From Guillardia theta CCMP2712 (Eukaryota > Cryptophyceae > Pyrenomonadales > Geminigeraceae), in assembly GCF_000315625.1 (NCBI RefSeq), contig NW_005434658.1:419203-483202 (forward strand): a DNA stretch of 64,000 nucleotides, given 5' to 3'. Shown piece after piece: positions 9,854 to 20,702 of this stretch. Numbering within the stretch: the stretch's first letter is position 1; every line of letters starts with the position of its first letter. The translations under genes and the position numbers were made by a program. Below the pieces are notes generated by a model, which saw nothing but the letters and a program-made list of their open reading frames with translations, searched no databases and was not told the DNA's origin.

Positions 9854-12741
9854 GGAACGTTATGTACTGCTTGTGAAAGTACTTCTTGACTTCAAAGATA
9901 TCTTCCGTTGTCACCTGTGTGTCTGTTCAGAGCTCTTCTCTCTCTGCCTTCCTGCCTCCCTGCCTCCCTGCCTCCATAGCCACCCTATTATTTCGTTCTT
10001 TCCCTTTCGATTTCCGACTCTGTCACACCTCCCTGAAGTTTCAATGACCCCGTCGTATCCCTCCCTCCTCTCACTTTCACTCGTCCTGTCGACTTGCATG
10101 GAGCTCTTACCTGGATCTCACAAATGTGCTTTATCAACCCTGGAGTCTCTTTCCATCGACAAACAGGAACGACCTCCAAACCTCTCGGGAAGTCCTTCAA
10201 TTTCCATCCCATCTGAGACAAACTTCACACCCTTGAATTGAGCCCACACTGATCGCACCTCTACGTTGACGCAGAGATCGCGATAGCCTGCGCTCTCGCG
10301 CGCGTCATACTTTGGATCAAACCTGTCGAGGACTGTCAATTGCGCGCTCAGCCTCTGGACTCCTCACCGATTCTTGATGCTTGTGATGTTGAAAAGTTTC
10401 TTCGTGTCCCCCTGCCACCAGATATCACGTACAGCAATCGAACCCGACATTGCAGTATCTCAACAAGCTCCCTTACCTCTTCTTCCTCCTCCTTCTCGTC
10501 AACAACTCCATTTCGACCAATCGTGCTGCAGTCGAGCAGTCTTTGCAGCCACGAGTTGAGCTCCGACATGCTCTTCACTATCACGGTAGAGCGCACAAGG
10601 TCTGTGAGGTAGGAAGGGTCCCTGCCGTAGGAACGAACTACCTTCTGCATTGCTCTCGAGATCTTTTTTAGTCTACCCTCGTGAACGAATCCAACAACAT
10701 TCCAGCTCTTGATGAACATCTGGAAGAAGGGGCTGATCAGCTGTGCCTTCTCGTACATGCTCTCGATGTCCTGCGAGGACTGCAAAATTTTCCCTTTGCT
10801 CGAGAAGCGCTGTCTCTGCACCTTGTGCCGATGCCATGAGGGGCGAAACTTCTTTGCTGCCTTGAAAATCATCTGGAGCCTGGCTGACACTCGGCGCGAC
10901 TTGGATGCCAGATCATCGATCATCTCCCTCTCTGCTTTCAATGCGCTTCTCCAGACCTCCTCTATCTTTGTGGTCTCAAGAGCCATGCCTCCATGAGCTT
11001 GCTTCAGCATCTTCTGATACCGTATCAGGATAAGAGGAACTAGAGTAATGATTATCCCCCCGTAAACGCGAAAGAAGGTCTTGGCCCAAACGCTCCAGCT
11101 GCTGTTCAAAGACATTGTGTAGAAGATGTATCCACCTTGAGCCAGGTACACAATGACCCAGATGTACCTCTGTACAAGATGGCCCGACAAGAACACACAT
11201 AACACAGAGAAGGATGCGGTAAGACTGAATCTACCATTGCACGCGCTGCCGATTCCTCCACCTGCATACTTGCATTGCACGTAGTCGCTGATCCCTGACG
11301 TCAAGTACAGCATTGCTCCCAGAAAAACTATTAAGGAGATGAGCCTCTTAGCTAGCAGAGGACTTTCCCTTAGCGCCAAGTACATGCTCAGAGGCACCCC
11401 AACGGCCCACATGACGTTGATGGCAGGATCAAGGACTCGGGTGATTCGTAGCGTCTTAGGGATGTAAGGCTTTCTCTCGTCAGGCTGGTACACCCACCTT
11501 GCGTCCGAGAACAGGTGGGCGAGCTGAAAGTATGCAAAGGAGGCATAGAGGCTACTTAGACCGAGCATGGCCAACTGAGTCGGGAGCTTCAGTATGCCGG
11601 TCTCGATGCAGTTGGTGGTCATCATGGCAAGGATCCCATCGGCCTCTATGTCCTTGTACCGGTAGAGCTGCTCCTTCAGGGGCCTCAGCCGCTTGTCGTG
11701 GGAGAGGGTGACGTGTGCTTCCCCTAGTTTCTGTGTGATGCTTTCATCCAGACACATTGCCTCCATCGCTGTTGCCGCACGCAGCAAGCAGCAGCCTGCC
11801 CTCGCATTACAGCGCCGACATCTGCTTGGGGTCGCCTCGGAGGGACATTGTTGATGGCTGAATGCCGACAGGCTCTCGAGTATCGAGCCCTTGAAACCAT
11901 GCTTCTCAAGGATGTCAGAAACTGCGCCTCCGCAGCAGGTGTGCTTCAAGTACCTTTCCACTACCCTCTTCACATACTTTCCAAACGTCACTGGCAGTCG
12001 ATCCTTGACCATGCATGCACACGCGAAGGCATCTTCATCCCTTGACTTGTGCTCCACAAGACAGGGTTCTTCAAACACACAGCATGACGTATAAAAGATT
12101 GTCATCCCCCCAATGCCATCCCCTCCATACAGGATCGCTCTGACCGTATCCTTGATCGACCACCGCTGAAGTCTTTCAAAGATCTCCGGGTACTCGCCTG
12201 CTCCTATGAGGCTCAACTCCCTTGCTGCTGACTTGCATGTCTTCAGCGAGGCTCCGAGGCTCAATCCCTCCATCGCCTGCCTTGATAGAAGCCATCTACT
12301 CCCCTCTGACACGACCACAGGCACTACTGCCCTTATCTGCGAAAGCTTGCGATCATCCCTGTAGATCAGGTACAAGGCAACAAGCAGCTCTGCGAGGAAC
12401 TTGTCCTGCCTGTCCTGGTCCTCCTCAGGTCGGACCCTTGCAAGCTCTTCCAAAGTCTGTCGCCCGCCCAGGTGCTGAAATATCGGAACAAATACGAGAG
12501 ATTTCGCAAGCTCACGGGCCCAGCCAGACTCCTTGCCAACCCATGCATCTCGCGCGTTTTTGCTGCAATCTCTGCAGGCCAGGCAATCCCAGGAAGCCAT
12601 CAGCTCCGCTTGAAACAGCTTGATGTACCGGTAGGCTGCTGGCTCCAAATCATGTAGAGTATCCCTGAGCTCAAACGTGCACCCGCTCCCCCAGTAGACG
12701 ATGCGGAGATGGTTTGAGCAAGGAGTTTCGTCATTCCCCAT
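9834..12741 (-). CDS. Multi-pass membrane protein with TIR-like N-terminus and RelA/SpoT-like C-terminus
   Basis: Start ATG 12741 (MGNDETPC). The first exon runs unbroken to about 10470; short exons follow near 10354-10398, 10205-10310 and 10129-10200, and the last ends at TAG 9836-9834. Residues 1-150 (LAKSLVFVPIFQHLGG, then DKFLAELLVALYLIY) look like the core strands and helices of a TIR domain. A Cys-rich region follows. About five or six hydrophobic segments lie between residues 380 and 600 (for example LISLIVFLGAMLYLTSGI and GGIIITLVPLILIRY). The C-terminal part has LTDLVRSTVIVKSMSEL, NRFDPKYDARESAGYRDL and HICEIQ, the order of strands seen in RelA/SpoT-type nucleotidyltransferase folds (GYxxLH and ExQ motifs), but catalytic residues look degenerate. 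TIR and RelA assignments are by eye. Confidence 0.6.
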
Positions 12742-13446
12742 GGCTCGGACCACTGCAATTTAGCAACGACCGAACTTTCCGAGATGCGATTCAGAGTACC
12801 CTTGCTTGGGCGTGAGGGGATTAAATATCATAGATCGAGATTTTGAGGAGGAGAGAGAGTGCTACACTGCACTTGTTTCTCTTCCTCTGCTCTCCGCTCT
12901 CCGCTCTTGATCTCGAGCTCTGCTTCGCTGCGTTTCTACCCCCACATGTCGTCAGTTCGCCATCTTCGCCTCAACAAATCCGAGCAAAACAACGTCCATG
13001 TCCAAGAACTCTACAAAAAAATTCAATTTGAGTATGTAAAATAGAACCAATCGATGAAATTTCAATGACAAAGATTGAATTTGAAATAAGTTCAAAGGCT
13101 TGTTAACTTCCACTCGAGGGTCAGTCTGAGGCGGGCCTGTCACGAACTGTTCCGCCAGCCTGGCAGCCCGGCCCCGACCGCCGCGGGCCTCACGGCGGTC
13201 GCTCACGGCGGTCGCGCGCTTCGGTTTTATTTTCCGAAGTTCGTTATTTCGGCTTTATTTCAGGCTTCGGACTCTCCACACTTTGATTCAGGCTAATCCT
13301 TTCAAGTAGCACGGTCAGCCTGATAATCGCACGACCCGGGCCTGCGAGGCCCGGGCTCCGAGTCGGACACCGGCGGGCCCGGCCGCGCCTCGCCCGGTAC
13401 GCGCCCCGGCGGGTTCAGTTGAAGAATCCCGGCAATAGCTCAATGG
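12742..13446. other. Intergenic DNA with AT-rich border and GC-rich island
   Basis: The 5' side of the membrane-protein gene (12742-13080) is ordinary to AT-rich, with ATTGAATTTGAAAT-like words at 13020-13095 similar to those at 8330-8430. From 13120 to 13430 it becomes a CCGG/CGGGCC-rich island with many short palindromes, of the same character as the islands at 6860-7470 and 8600-9740. I find no gene. Confidence 0.5.
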
Positions 13447-14626
13447 CTATCCGATGGGGCAGCTCTTGAGGGTCTTGCAGGACAGCGTCCCCTCCTTACA
13501 CTTGGCCATGGCTGAGGGAGAAGGATGAGAGGAGGTGGAGGAAGAGGAGAGGGTGAGGTGAAGCAGGGGTGAGGTGAAGCAGCTCAAGCTTACCGTCCTT
13601 GTAAGTGGCTACTCCCTCCGCGTTGAGCTTGAGGTCCGGAGCCACGTTGGGCCAGACCTTCTGCTGGGCCTGGGAAGAGTCAGGCACCTTGAACAGCTTC
13701 TCCCTCCCCTCCCCTCCCCTCCCCTCCTCTTATTCCACCACCACCACCAACACCACCAACACCTCCTCCTCCTCTTCCTCCTCCTCCTCCTCCTCCTCCT
13801 CTGCTGTACTGCCCTCCTCCCCTGTCCTGCTTCCTGCTTCCTGCTTCCTGCTCCTCACCTTAGACTTTAGGACTTCATCGGGCTGAGGCTCTCCGAACCT
13901 GCGGTAAGAAGAGGGACAGCAGACGGTGAGCGGGGAGGGCGCGAGACTGACGTCTTACCCTTCGAAGGTGATACGCTGACCCACAGCCGCTCCTGCAGGA
14001 GGCTCGAGGAGCTGCATGGGATCTTGAGAAGAGAAGGAGGAGCAGGAACAGAGGAGCATGTATGAGAAGAGCAGGAGGAGAGGAGGATACCTGAACGAGC
14101 CCCTGCGAGTCGTCGGAGCCGCAGAGCACCATACCCTCGGAGACGATGCCTCTCATCTTGGCTGGCTTGAGATTGCAGAGGACAATGCACAGACGATCCT
14201 GTTGCAGTCTCGTCAGAGGGAAGTAGGACTCGTAGAGTACGCGAGCATGTCGAGGGGAGACGAGGGGAGGGGGGTTGGGAGGATAATGGAGGAGGAGGAG
14301 GAGGAGGAGGAGTTAGGTACGAGGAGGGGGAAGAGAAGGTTCAAGGAGCAGGAGATGAAGGCTAACAGAAGGAAGGAAGGGCAGAGTTAACCTGCATCTC
14401 CTCCAAGGGGATGTGCTTTGCTAGCCCGCTGCAGCAAGGTTCATCCTCCTGCACCTCCAACCTCCTCCTCGCTCGCTACCTCACGATCGTTCGCGGTCCG
14501 GTCTCATCCCCCACATCGATGCTCTCCACGTAGAGGGCGTCAGCATCGGGATGCTTCTCTGCCTTCACGATCTGTGAAGCCCCTTAGAAGATGCAAGAAG
14601 CGAAGCGGAAGACTCTATTCTCCTTG

Positions 14627-14679
<53 letters not shown>

Positions 14680-17378
14680 GTATCCCCTTCATCCCTCCTC
14701 CCTCTCCCCCTTCCAACATTTGCGGGCTCCTCTCCACACCTGTATCGTCACTTACCCTCCCCTTCCTGCTTTTCCCCTCTCCTCTCCAATTCTCCCTTCT
14801 TCGCCCCTGGCATCCTCTTCGTCCCCCTCCACCCCTTCGTTACCTTTCCAACGCGGATGTCCAAACGTCTCACGTCCTCCAGATCGGCTGCTGCCGCCGC
14901 CGCTGCTGGTGGCTGCGCTTGCTGCTGCGGCTTCGAGTGCATCAGCATCGACGTGAGGGAGGAAGGGGCATACCTTGCTGTCAGCAGCAGGAGCAGAGGA
15001 AGAGGAGGAGGAGGAGGCCCAGTTGTCGCGGAGGGTGACGACCCTGTTGAACACCAGCGAGCCGGGCTTGCTGTCCTCTGTGTCCGTGACAAAGTAGCCC
15101 ATCCGTTCGAACTGGAAGTGCTTTCCTGCCTCACAGTCCTTCACGGAAGGCTCGACGAAGGCTCCCTTCATGATCTTAAGCGAGTCAGGGTTCAAGTCCT
15201 TGAGAAAGTCTCCATCCTCGTGCTCCTTCCCTGGAGCAGCAGCGTTGAACAGCCGATCGTACACCCTCACCTGAATCCAGTCAGCTCCCGTCTCCTCCTC
15301 CCCGCCCCTTTCCTTCCTTGTTCCTCTCCTTATCTTCTGCTCCTACTTATCCTCTTCCCCGCACCTCCTGCTCCTGCTCTTTGCCTGCTCCTCCCCTTCC
15401 CCCCCGCTCTCCTCGCTCTCATCCTCCTCCTCTTTGCCTCCTGCTCGTACCTCACAGGGGATCGCAGACTCCTGTGAGACCCAGTGTATGATCCCCTTGA
15501 CCTTCTTCATCCCCTCAGGCGTAGCTCCAGCTCTCGTGTCCGGGTTGTACGTGCAGCGCAGTTCCACCACCTTCCCCTCCTTGTCCTTGACGACCTCGTT
15601 GCAAGTGACCACGTAGGCAAACCTGAGCCTCACATCGCCCCCGGGGGTCAGCCTGAAGTAGCCCTTGGGGGGATTTTCGTTGAAGTCCTCCCTCTCGATG
15701 TACAGGGAGCCACTGAAGGGGAGCTGCCGGATCCCGAGCTCGGGCCTCTTGGGGTGCGAGTCGACCTCGAACATCTCTACCTTCCCCTCCGGCCAGTTGG
15801 TGATGGTCAGCTTGACAGGATCCAGCACGCCGAACACCCGAGGGGCATCGTCCTCCAGCACCTCCCGAGCACAGTCCTCGAGCACGGACATGTCGATGTT
15901 GTTGTCGGCCTTGCTGATTCCGATCCTCTCGCAGAAGAGCCGGAGGGCCTCGGGAGTGTATCCCCTCCTCCTGATGCCGGAGATCGTCGGCATCCTGGGG
16001 TCCGACCAGCCATGCACGTGCTTTCCTTCCACCAGCTGGATCAGCTTCCTCTTGGAGAGCACGGTGTACTGGAGGTTGAGGCGCGAGAACTCGGTCTGCT
16101 GGGGGGGAACGCCCTTCGACAGGCACTCGATCAGTCCGGAGTCCCTCAGCTCGTCGAGCACCCAATCGTACAGGGGGCGATGGTCCTCGAACTCTAGAGT
16201 GCAGAGCGAGTGCGTGATGCCCTCGACAGCATCGGAAATGCAGTGGGCGAAGTCGTACATGGGGTAGATACACCACTTATCCCCAGTCATCACGTGCGTG
16301 GCCTTCCTGATGCGGTACAGCGTCGGGTCCCGCATGTTGATGTTCGGGCTGGCCATGTCGATCTTGGCACGGACCACGTACTTGCCGTCCTCGAACTCCC
16401 CGTTCCTCATCCTTGTGAACAGGTCCAGGCTCTCTTCTACAGGCCTGTTCCTGAACGGAGACTCTTTCCCAGGCTCAGTCAGCGTCCCACGGTACTGCCG
16501 GATCTCTTCTGCCGTCAGCTCCTCCACGTACGCCTTCCCCTTCTTGATCAGATGAATTGCCGCCTCATAGAAGGTCTCGAAGTAGTCCGAGGCATACCTC
16601 GTGTTGCCATCCCACGGATCCGCACTGTCCACAGACCCGCCGACCAGCCATCGCACGTCCTTGAGGATGGACCGCACGTACTCCTCGTCCTCCTTCACTG
16701 GGTTGGTATCGTCGAACCTCATGTTCGTCCGCCCCCCGTACTCCTTCGCCACGCCGAAGTTGAGGCAGATTGACTTGGCATGGCCGATGTGGAGGTAGCC
16801 GTTGGGCTCAGGGGGGAAGCGCGTGCGCACGAGGCTGTGCTTCTTCTCTGCGAGGTCCCTCTCTATCATGTTGGAGATGAAGTGCTTTCGGAAGCTCCCA
16901 GCAGACGCCTCCTCCGCAGGAGCTGGCTTCGGAGCCGCCACGGTGCTCTCGGGGGCCTTAGCGGCGGGGGCCTTCTCCTCCTTGTGTCCCGTGACGGGTG
17001 GAGCAGGAGTCGTGCTCTTGACGGGAGAGGGAGTGGAGGAGCTGGAGTAAAATCCCCTCCTCCACACTCCTCGATCATCGTAGCACCCTCGCTGCCAAAC
17101 GACGTCGTCCTGCTGCTGGCGAGGTAAGGAACGACCGCAAGAGCAGAGGGGGACATAACACCTGCATCCTGAGAGCGCTGAGCCGGATTGATCTCGTTGA
17201 AACCAGCGGCATTCTGAGCGAGCAGGTGACGAACAAGGTTGAAGGGGGGGAGGGGGGGGGGCAAGAGGAGGAGGAGGAGGAGTGTTCTGTTTCACCTGAA
17301 GATGTTGCCCTCCGAGCTTCTTTCCGTCCTCTTCAGAGGGATCTGACAGGCACGAGAGTCAGCGATCGCATGATTCAT
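13447..17378 (-). CDS. QARS: Glutaminyl-tRNA synthetase with C-terminal EMAPII-type tRNA-binding domain
   Basis: The enzyme charges tRNA-Gln with glutamine. The large exon (about 17100-15451) has the class I HIGH motif ([15 protein letters not shown]), the KMSKS-equivalent VLSKRKL and the anticodon-binding beta-barrels; the exon at 15270-14967 finishes the normal GlnRS. Further in-frame exons (about 14895-14863, 14572-14505, 14428-14393, 14189-14085, 14018-13952, 13899-13866, 13668-13595, 13515-13447) encode an EMAPII/Arc1p-type module: [59 protein letters not shown], then a Cys-containing tail ending PIG. The N-terminus is uncertain. ATG 17378 or ATG 17212 both lead through short exons into [10 protein letters not shown], which resembles a mitochondrial presequence cleavage site. 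The usual GlnRS N-terminal domain is absent. One junction near 14018 does not keep frame. Confidence 0.9.
14628..14678. repeat. GCTCCT hexamer microsatellite in an intron
   Basis: About eight tandem copies of GCTCCT lie in an intron within the tRNA-binding-domain part of the GlnRS gene. Confidence 0.85.
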
Positions 17379-18218
17379 GCACTGCAGGACGATGATGTCG
17401 GGAGTGAGATATTACATTCGATCTCAAACCGTTGTAGGCGTTGAACGCAAAGGCAAAACCAGTTGAACGCACCCTGAAACTCCATACGTGAGCGGCCAAA
17501 GGAACAAGATCGTACTGTTGTGATGATCAAGGAATATGGTGCGAGGAGGGTAGAGGTGAAGGTTCAGCATAACAAGAACATGAAGATGTTCAAAGGCAGG
17601 TCAAGAAGATCCTCGACACACAAACACTTCATCTGACAGCAAGCACGCTGAAATCGGATTCTTCCCAGCGCCCAGCATGCAACTGGCGCGTTCACTCTGA
17701 AGGACATGCAAGGCGAGCTCGGGAGACATGGTTTGGGACGGTTCGACCTTCCGCTCTGTCTCTGCATGCTGCTCATGATCGGCGAGGCTGTCGCTGCTGC
17801 CGTCGCTATGAGAGCCATGGCGGTCCGGAGCGCTACCATGCGGCCGCCTACCGCCTTTATGGGTGGAGCAGTAGGGGTGCGGGGGTAGATACGAACTTCA
17901 TGAGTTCGGTACTGATCGGAGGGTAGGGGTAGTCTGATCACCGGTGGTAAGGAAGGTCAAAATGAGGGATGGGGGTAGTTTAGCGCAGTGTAGTGGTAGT
18001 GAGTTTGAGCCTGCCTCAGAGTCCGCCTCAGAGCAAGGTGGTATGTCATTGAGGGGATGTGGTCCAGTCTTTGTGCGATGCAGCGGCTCTCTCGTTGTGC
18101 TTGGGCTCGGGTCGCCGCCAGCTTGCCATGCCGGCATGCCGGTGAGAGCAGGTCGATGCATGTCCCTTCCATGAGGTTGTCTTGCTGTGTGCGTTGCTCA
18201 GCGTTGTGATGGGTTGTG
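17379..18218. other. Divergent intergenic region, no firm gene
   Basis: This separates the 5' ends of the GlnRS and ketopantoate reductase genes. A minus-strand frame (17941-17564, 125 residues) contains MALIATAAATASPIMSSM, which looks faintly like a leader peptide, but the rest has no recognisable character and no splice structure supports it. I would not annotate it as a gene on this evidence. Confidence 0.4.
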
Positions 18219-19784
18219 ATGCTGTCGCACAGGGAGATAACAAGCATCGAGAACATCGCGGTGATAGGAGGGGGTTCCATAGGCAGCCTGCTATCGGGCA
18301 GGATTGCTGCTGTCAGCAGAATGAGAGACCGAGTATGGCTGCTGACGGGCTCGAGCGAACATGCTTCGGTTCATCCATCCATGCTTGTTTGGGATGGGTG
18401 ACGACCTTTCCAGGCCGTGAAGGCAGTACGAGGAATCGTTGTCAAGGAGGAGGGGACAGTGGGTACGAAGACGATGATGGGTCAAGTCCGAGTCGCAGAG
18501 TCCTTGTCAGAGGTAGAGGACCTGAAGAGAGAATCTCAGTCTCTTTACGGGTTCGGCAAACCCAGCATAGTCTTCATCGCTGTGAAACAAGCAGGGCTGC
18601 GCAAAGCAGCCGAGCAGGCAGCAAGAGTTCTGTCAGGCTCACACGGGAGCCTTTGTATCGCTGTGATGAATGGTGTTGGGCACATGGAAGTTATTCACAA
18701 GGCGTTGAGGTTTGGCACTGTTTGCCATGCCAGATCGAACTCGATCTCTTGACTTCAGTCATTCCCAGGTACCATGATGTCTCTACAACATTGATCCAAG
18801 GGATTTATTCTGGAGGAGCATACATGATGGAGCCGGGTGTAGTCGCGCATGCAGGAAGAGGGACACTGGACGTGTGTGAATATGGATCCATCGACACCGT
18901 CAGCTCTAGCCTTCTGGAGCAGGTCTCTTCGTCGATGATGTCACAAGGAGGTTCCGCAAAAGTTTACCGCTTCACTCCAGGCTGTGCAGCTACTGAATGA
19001 CAGCGGGATACCAACTCAGATCTGTCAAGACATCCTGCAGGTTGAGCGAATGACTCTGTGAGATCAATCTTGGCGGTCACACTGCTGAGCAGCGAACATG
19101 GAGAAAAGTTTGTGTCAATGCGTCGGTATCGTGATTTCCCTCTCCCTCATTGATGCACGTGACTTTGGCTTATCTCCAGATCAATGCTCTGACAGTATGC
19201 TGCGTTCAATCTCTGTTGGCTACGTGAAGCAAACTTCTCCGCAGACAATCCTGGGAGAGAAGAACGGCTTCCTGTTAGAAAATGAAGAATCCTGCGAACT
19301 CATTCGAGGTGACAACCCATCGTTCACATTGTGAAGGTTGAGCGGCACAGCAGACATAGCCAAGGAGGGCTTCCAGGTGGCATGTGCAGTGCTTGAACGA
19401 GAGAAGGGGGCTGATTCACAGGAGCTGAGGGAGTTCGTCGAAGAAGGATGGGTTGGATTGCTTGTTGCCTGTCTTTGGCAGAATAGTGACGTTGGTCGTG
19501 CGGAGCAGGAGACATGTGCGAACCTTGCGATGAATGTAGCGCGGGATACTTGTAAGAACACAAGCAGCATGCTGGCAGATGTATGGAACTTCATGCCGGG
19601 ATCCGATCGACTTTATAATTCATTTTCTCAACAGATGCTTAAAGGGAGAATAACGGAGATCGAAGCGATCAATGGCATGATTGTCAATGAAGGCCTCAAG
19701 CATGGCATCGCAACTCCCGTCAACCTGACGCTCCTGCGGTTGATTCGTTGCATGGAGAAACGGAACCAGCAGAATTCGCCTTGA
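18219..19784 (+). CDS. panE: Ketopantoate reductase (ApbA/PanE family)
   Basis: It reduces 2-dehydropantoate to pantoate with NADPH in pantothenate/CoA synthesis. Start ATG 18219 is followed by the Rossmann NADP-binding motif (IAVIGGGSIGSLLSGRI). Exons joined in frame: 18219-18401, 18414-18713, about 18770-18920, 18991-19040, 19095-19123 (WRKVCVNAS), about 19182-19193 (INALT), 19243-19309 and 19345-19784 with two further short introns inside. Family signatures are IVFIAVKQ, MNGVGHME, the K...N motif (WRKVCVNASINALT), the SSMLAD/MLKGRITEIEAINGMIV helix with the conserved Glu, and GIATPVN near the end. Length (about 350 residues) is normal. No targeting peptide is obvious. Small exon borders are approximate. 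Confidence 0.9.
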
Positions 19785-20702
19785 GTCCTCAACATCTAGA
19801 GCGAGTTTGGAGGCGGCGTTCCAAGTCAACTAATTGCACAGGCTCTCGTCTCAACATAAACAATTTGTACAGTCACAGTCTGCTTGTGTCATCAAGGCAG
19901 GACGTCAGGTTTCTTAAAGCCTTGGGACCGGAGGCGATACTCCTGACTTCCTCTCGATGGCTATCTGTGGGGGTTTGATCCCGCCTAGCTCAAGCATTGT
20001 CACTGATGTTTTCATGTTGCTTGTTGTACATCCTCGTTGATCTGTTTGCACGATCTCGACATCATATCTTCACTTGTTACCTCTACCACTCATCTTCACT
20101 CTGGTATCCACTTGTTTTCTTCACCTGTTCTTGATTTTCTTGACTACCCCACCCCTCCATTCCTTTCTGGACTGTATACAACCCCTACCTCCTCATTCCC
20201 ATATCACCACCCCTAATCATTATAAACACCCACGACATGCGTCTGTACCCCTACCCCTCACATTCATCCATTGGACCTGGCCTGGTTCATGTCGGGGTGG
20301 TATGACCCCCATGGGGATCGACCACTGGGGGGGTAAATGACTGCCTTGTATCAGGGGTACAAGGCAGTCATTTACCCCCCCCCACGTGGTACTGGTGTAG
20401 GAAGGTAGGGTGGGTGGGGCGAGGTAGGGTGTGTGGAGGAGAGGAGCCGATGGCGGCTGTGGAAGGCGCAGGTCCGTCGAAGGAGGAGGGCCGGTAACGA
20501 GCCAAGGCAGCGGGGCAGAGGGCAAGACTGTTGAAGGAGGAGGCCTGCGTTGAAGGCGCAGACGCGTTGGAAGGGTTTCCGTGGTGATACTGAGCAAGAG
20601 ACAGTCCCAGGAAGTACATCTTGATACCTGAGGTTGAGCAGGTTTGTGAGTTCGCCCCGACTTGTTTCATGCTGACACCGATCATGGGCACGGCAGGTAA
20701 CC
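19785..20702. other. Intergenic region with a long hairpin
   Basis: No gene recognised. The stretch 20070-20270 is CT-rich with several runs of CACCCC/TACCCC. A strong inverted repeat lies at 20327-20381. Minus-strand frames of 113-147 residues at 20368-20811 overlap the first RTF1 exon and look fortuitous. The last 300 bases should hold the RTF1 promoter, but I see no clear motif. Confidence 0.5.
20327..20381. repeat. 24-bp perfect inverted repeat (hairpin)
   Basis: The left arm 20327-20350 (seven G, then TAAATGACTGCCTTGTA) is perfectly complementary to 20358-20381, with a 7-nt loop (TCAGGGG). The structure lies about 320 bases upstream of the RTF1 start and outside any gene I can support. 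Confidence 0.85.

Noticed and set aside
14075-14090. GTATCC donor in the GlnRS gene as a possible U12-type intron
   Set aside because: No TCCTTAAC-like branch site precedes the acceptor, so the resemblance is probably chance.
17564-17941. 125-residue minus-strand frame with a leader-like segment
   Set aside because: No intron structure, no family resemblance and an overlapping plus-strand frame of similar quality; not enough to call a gene.
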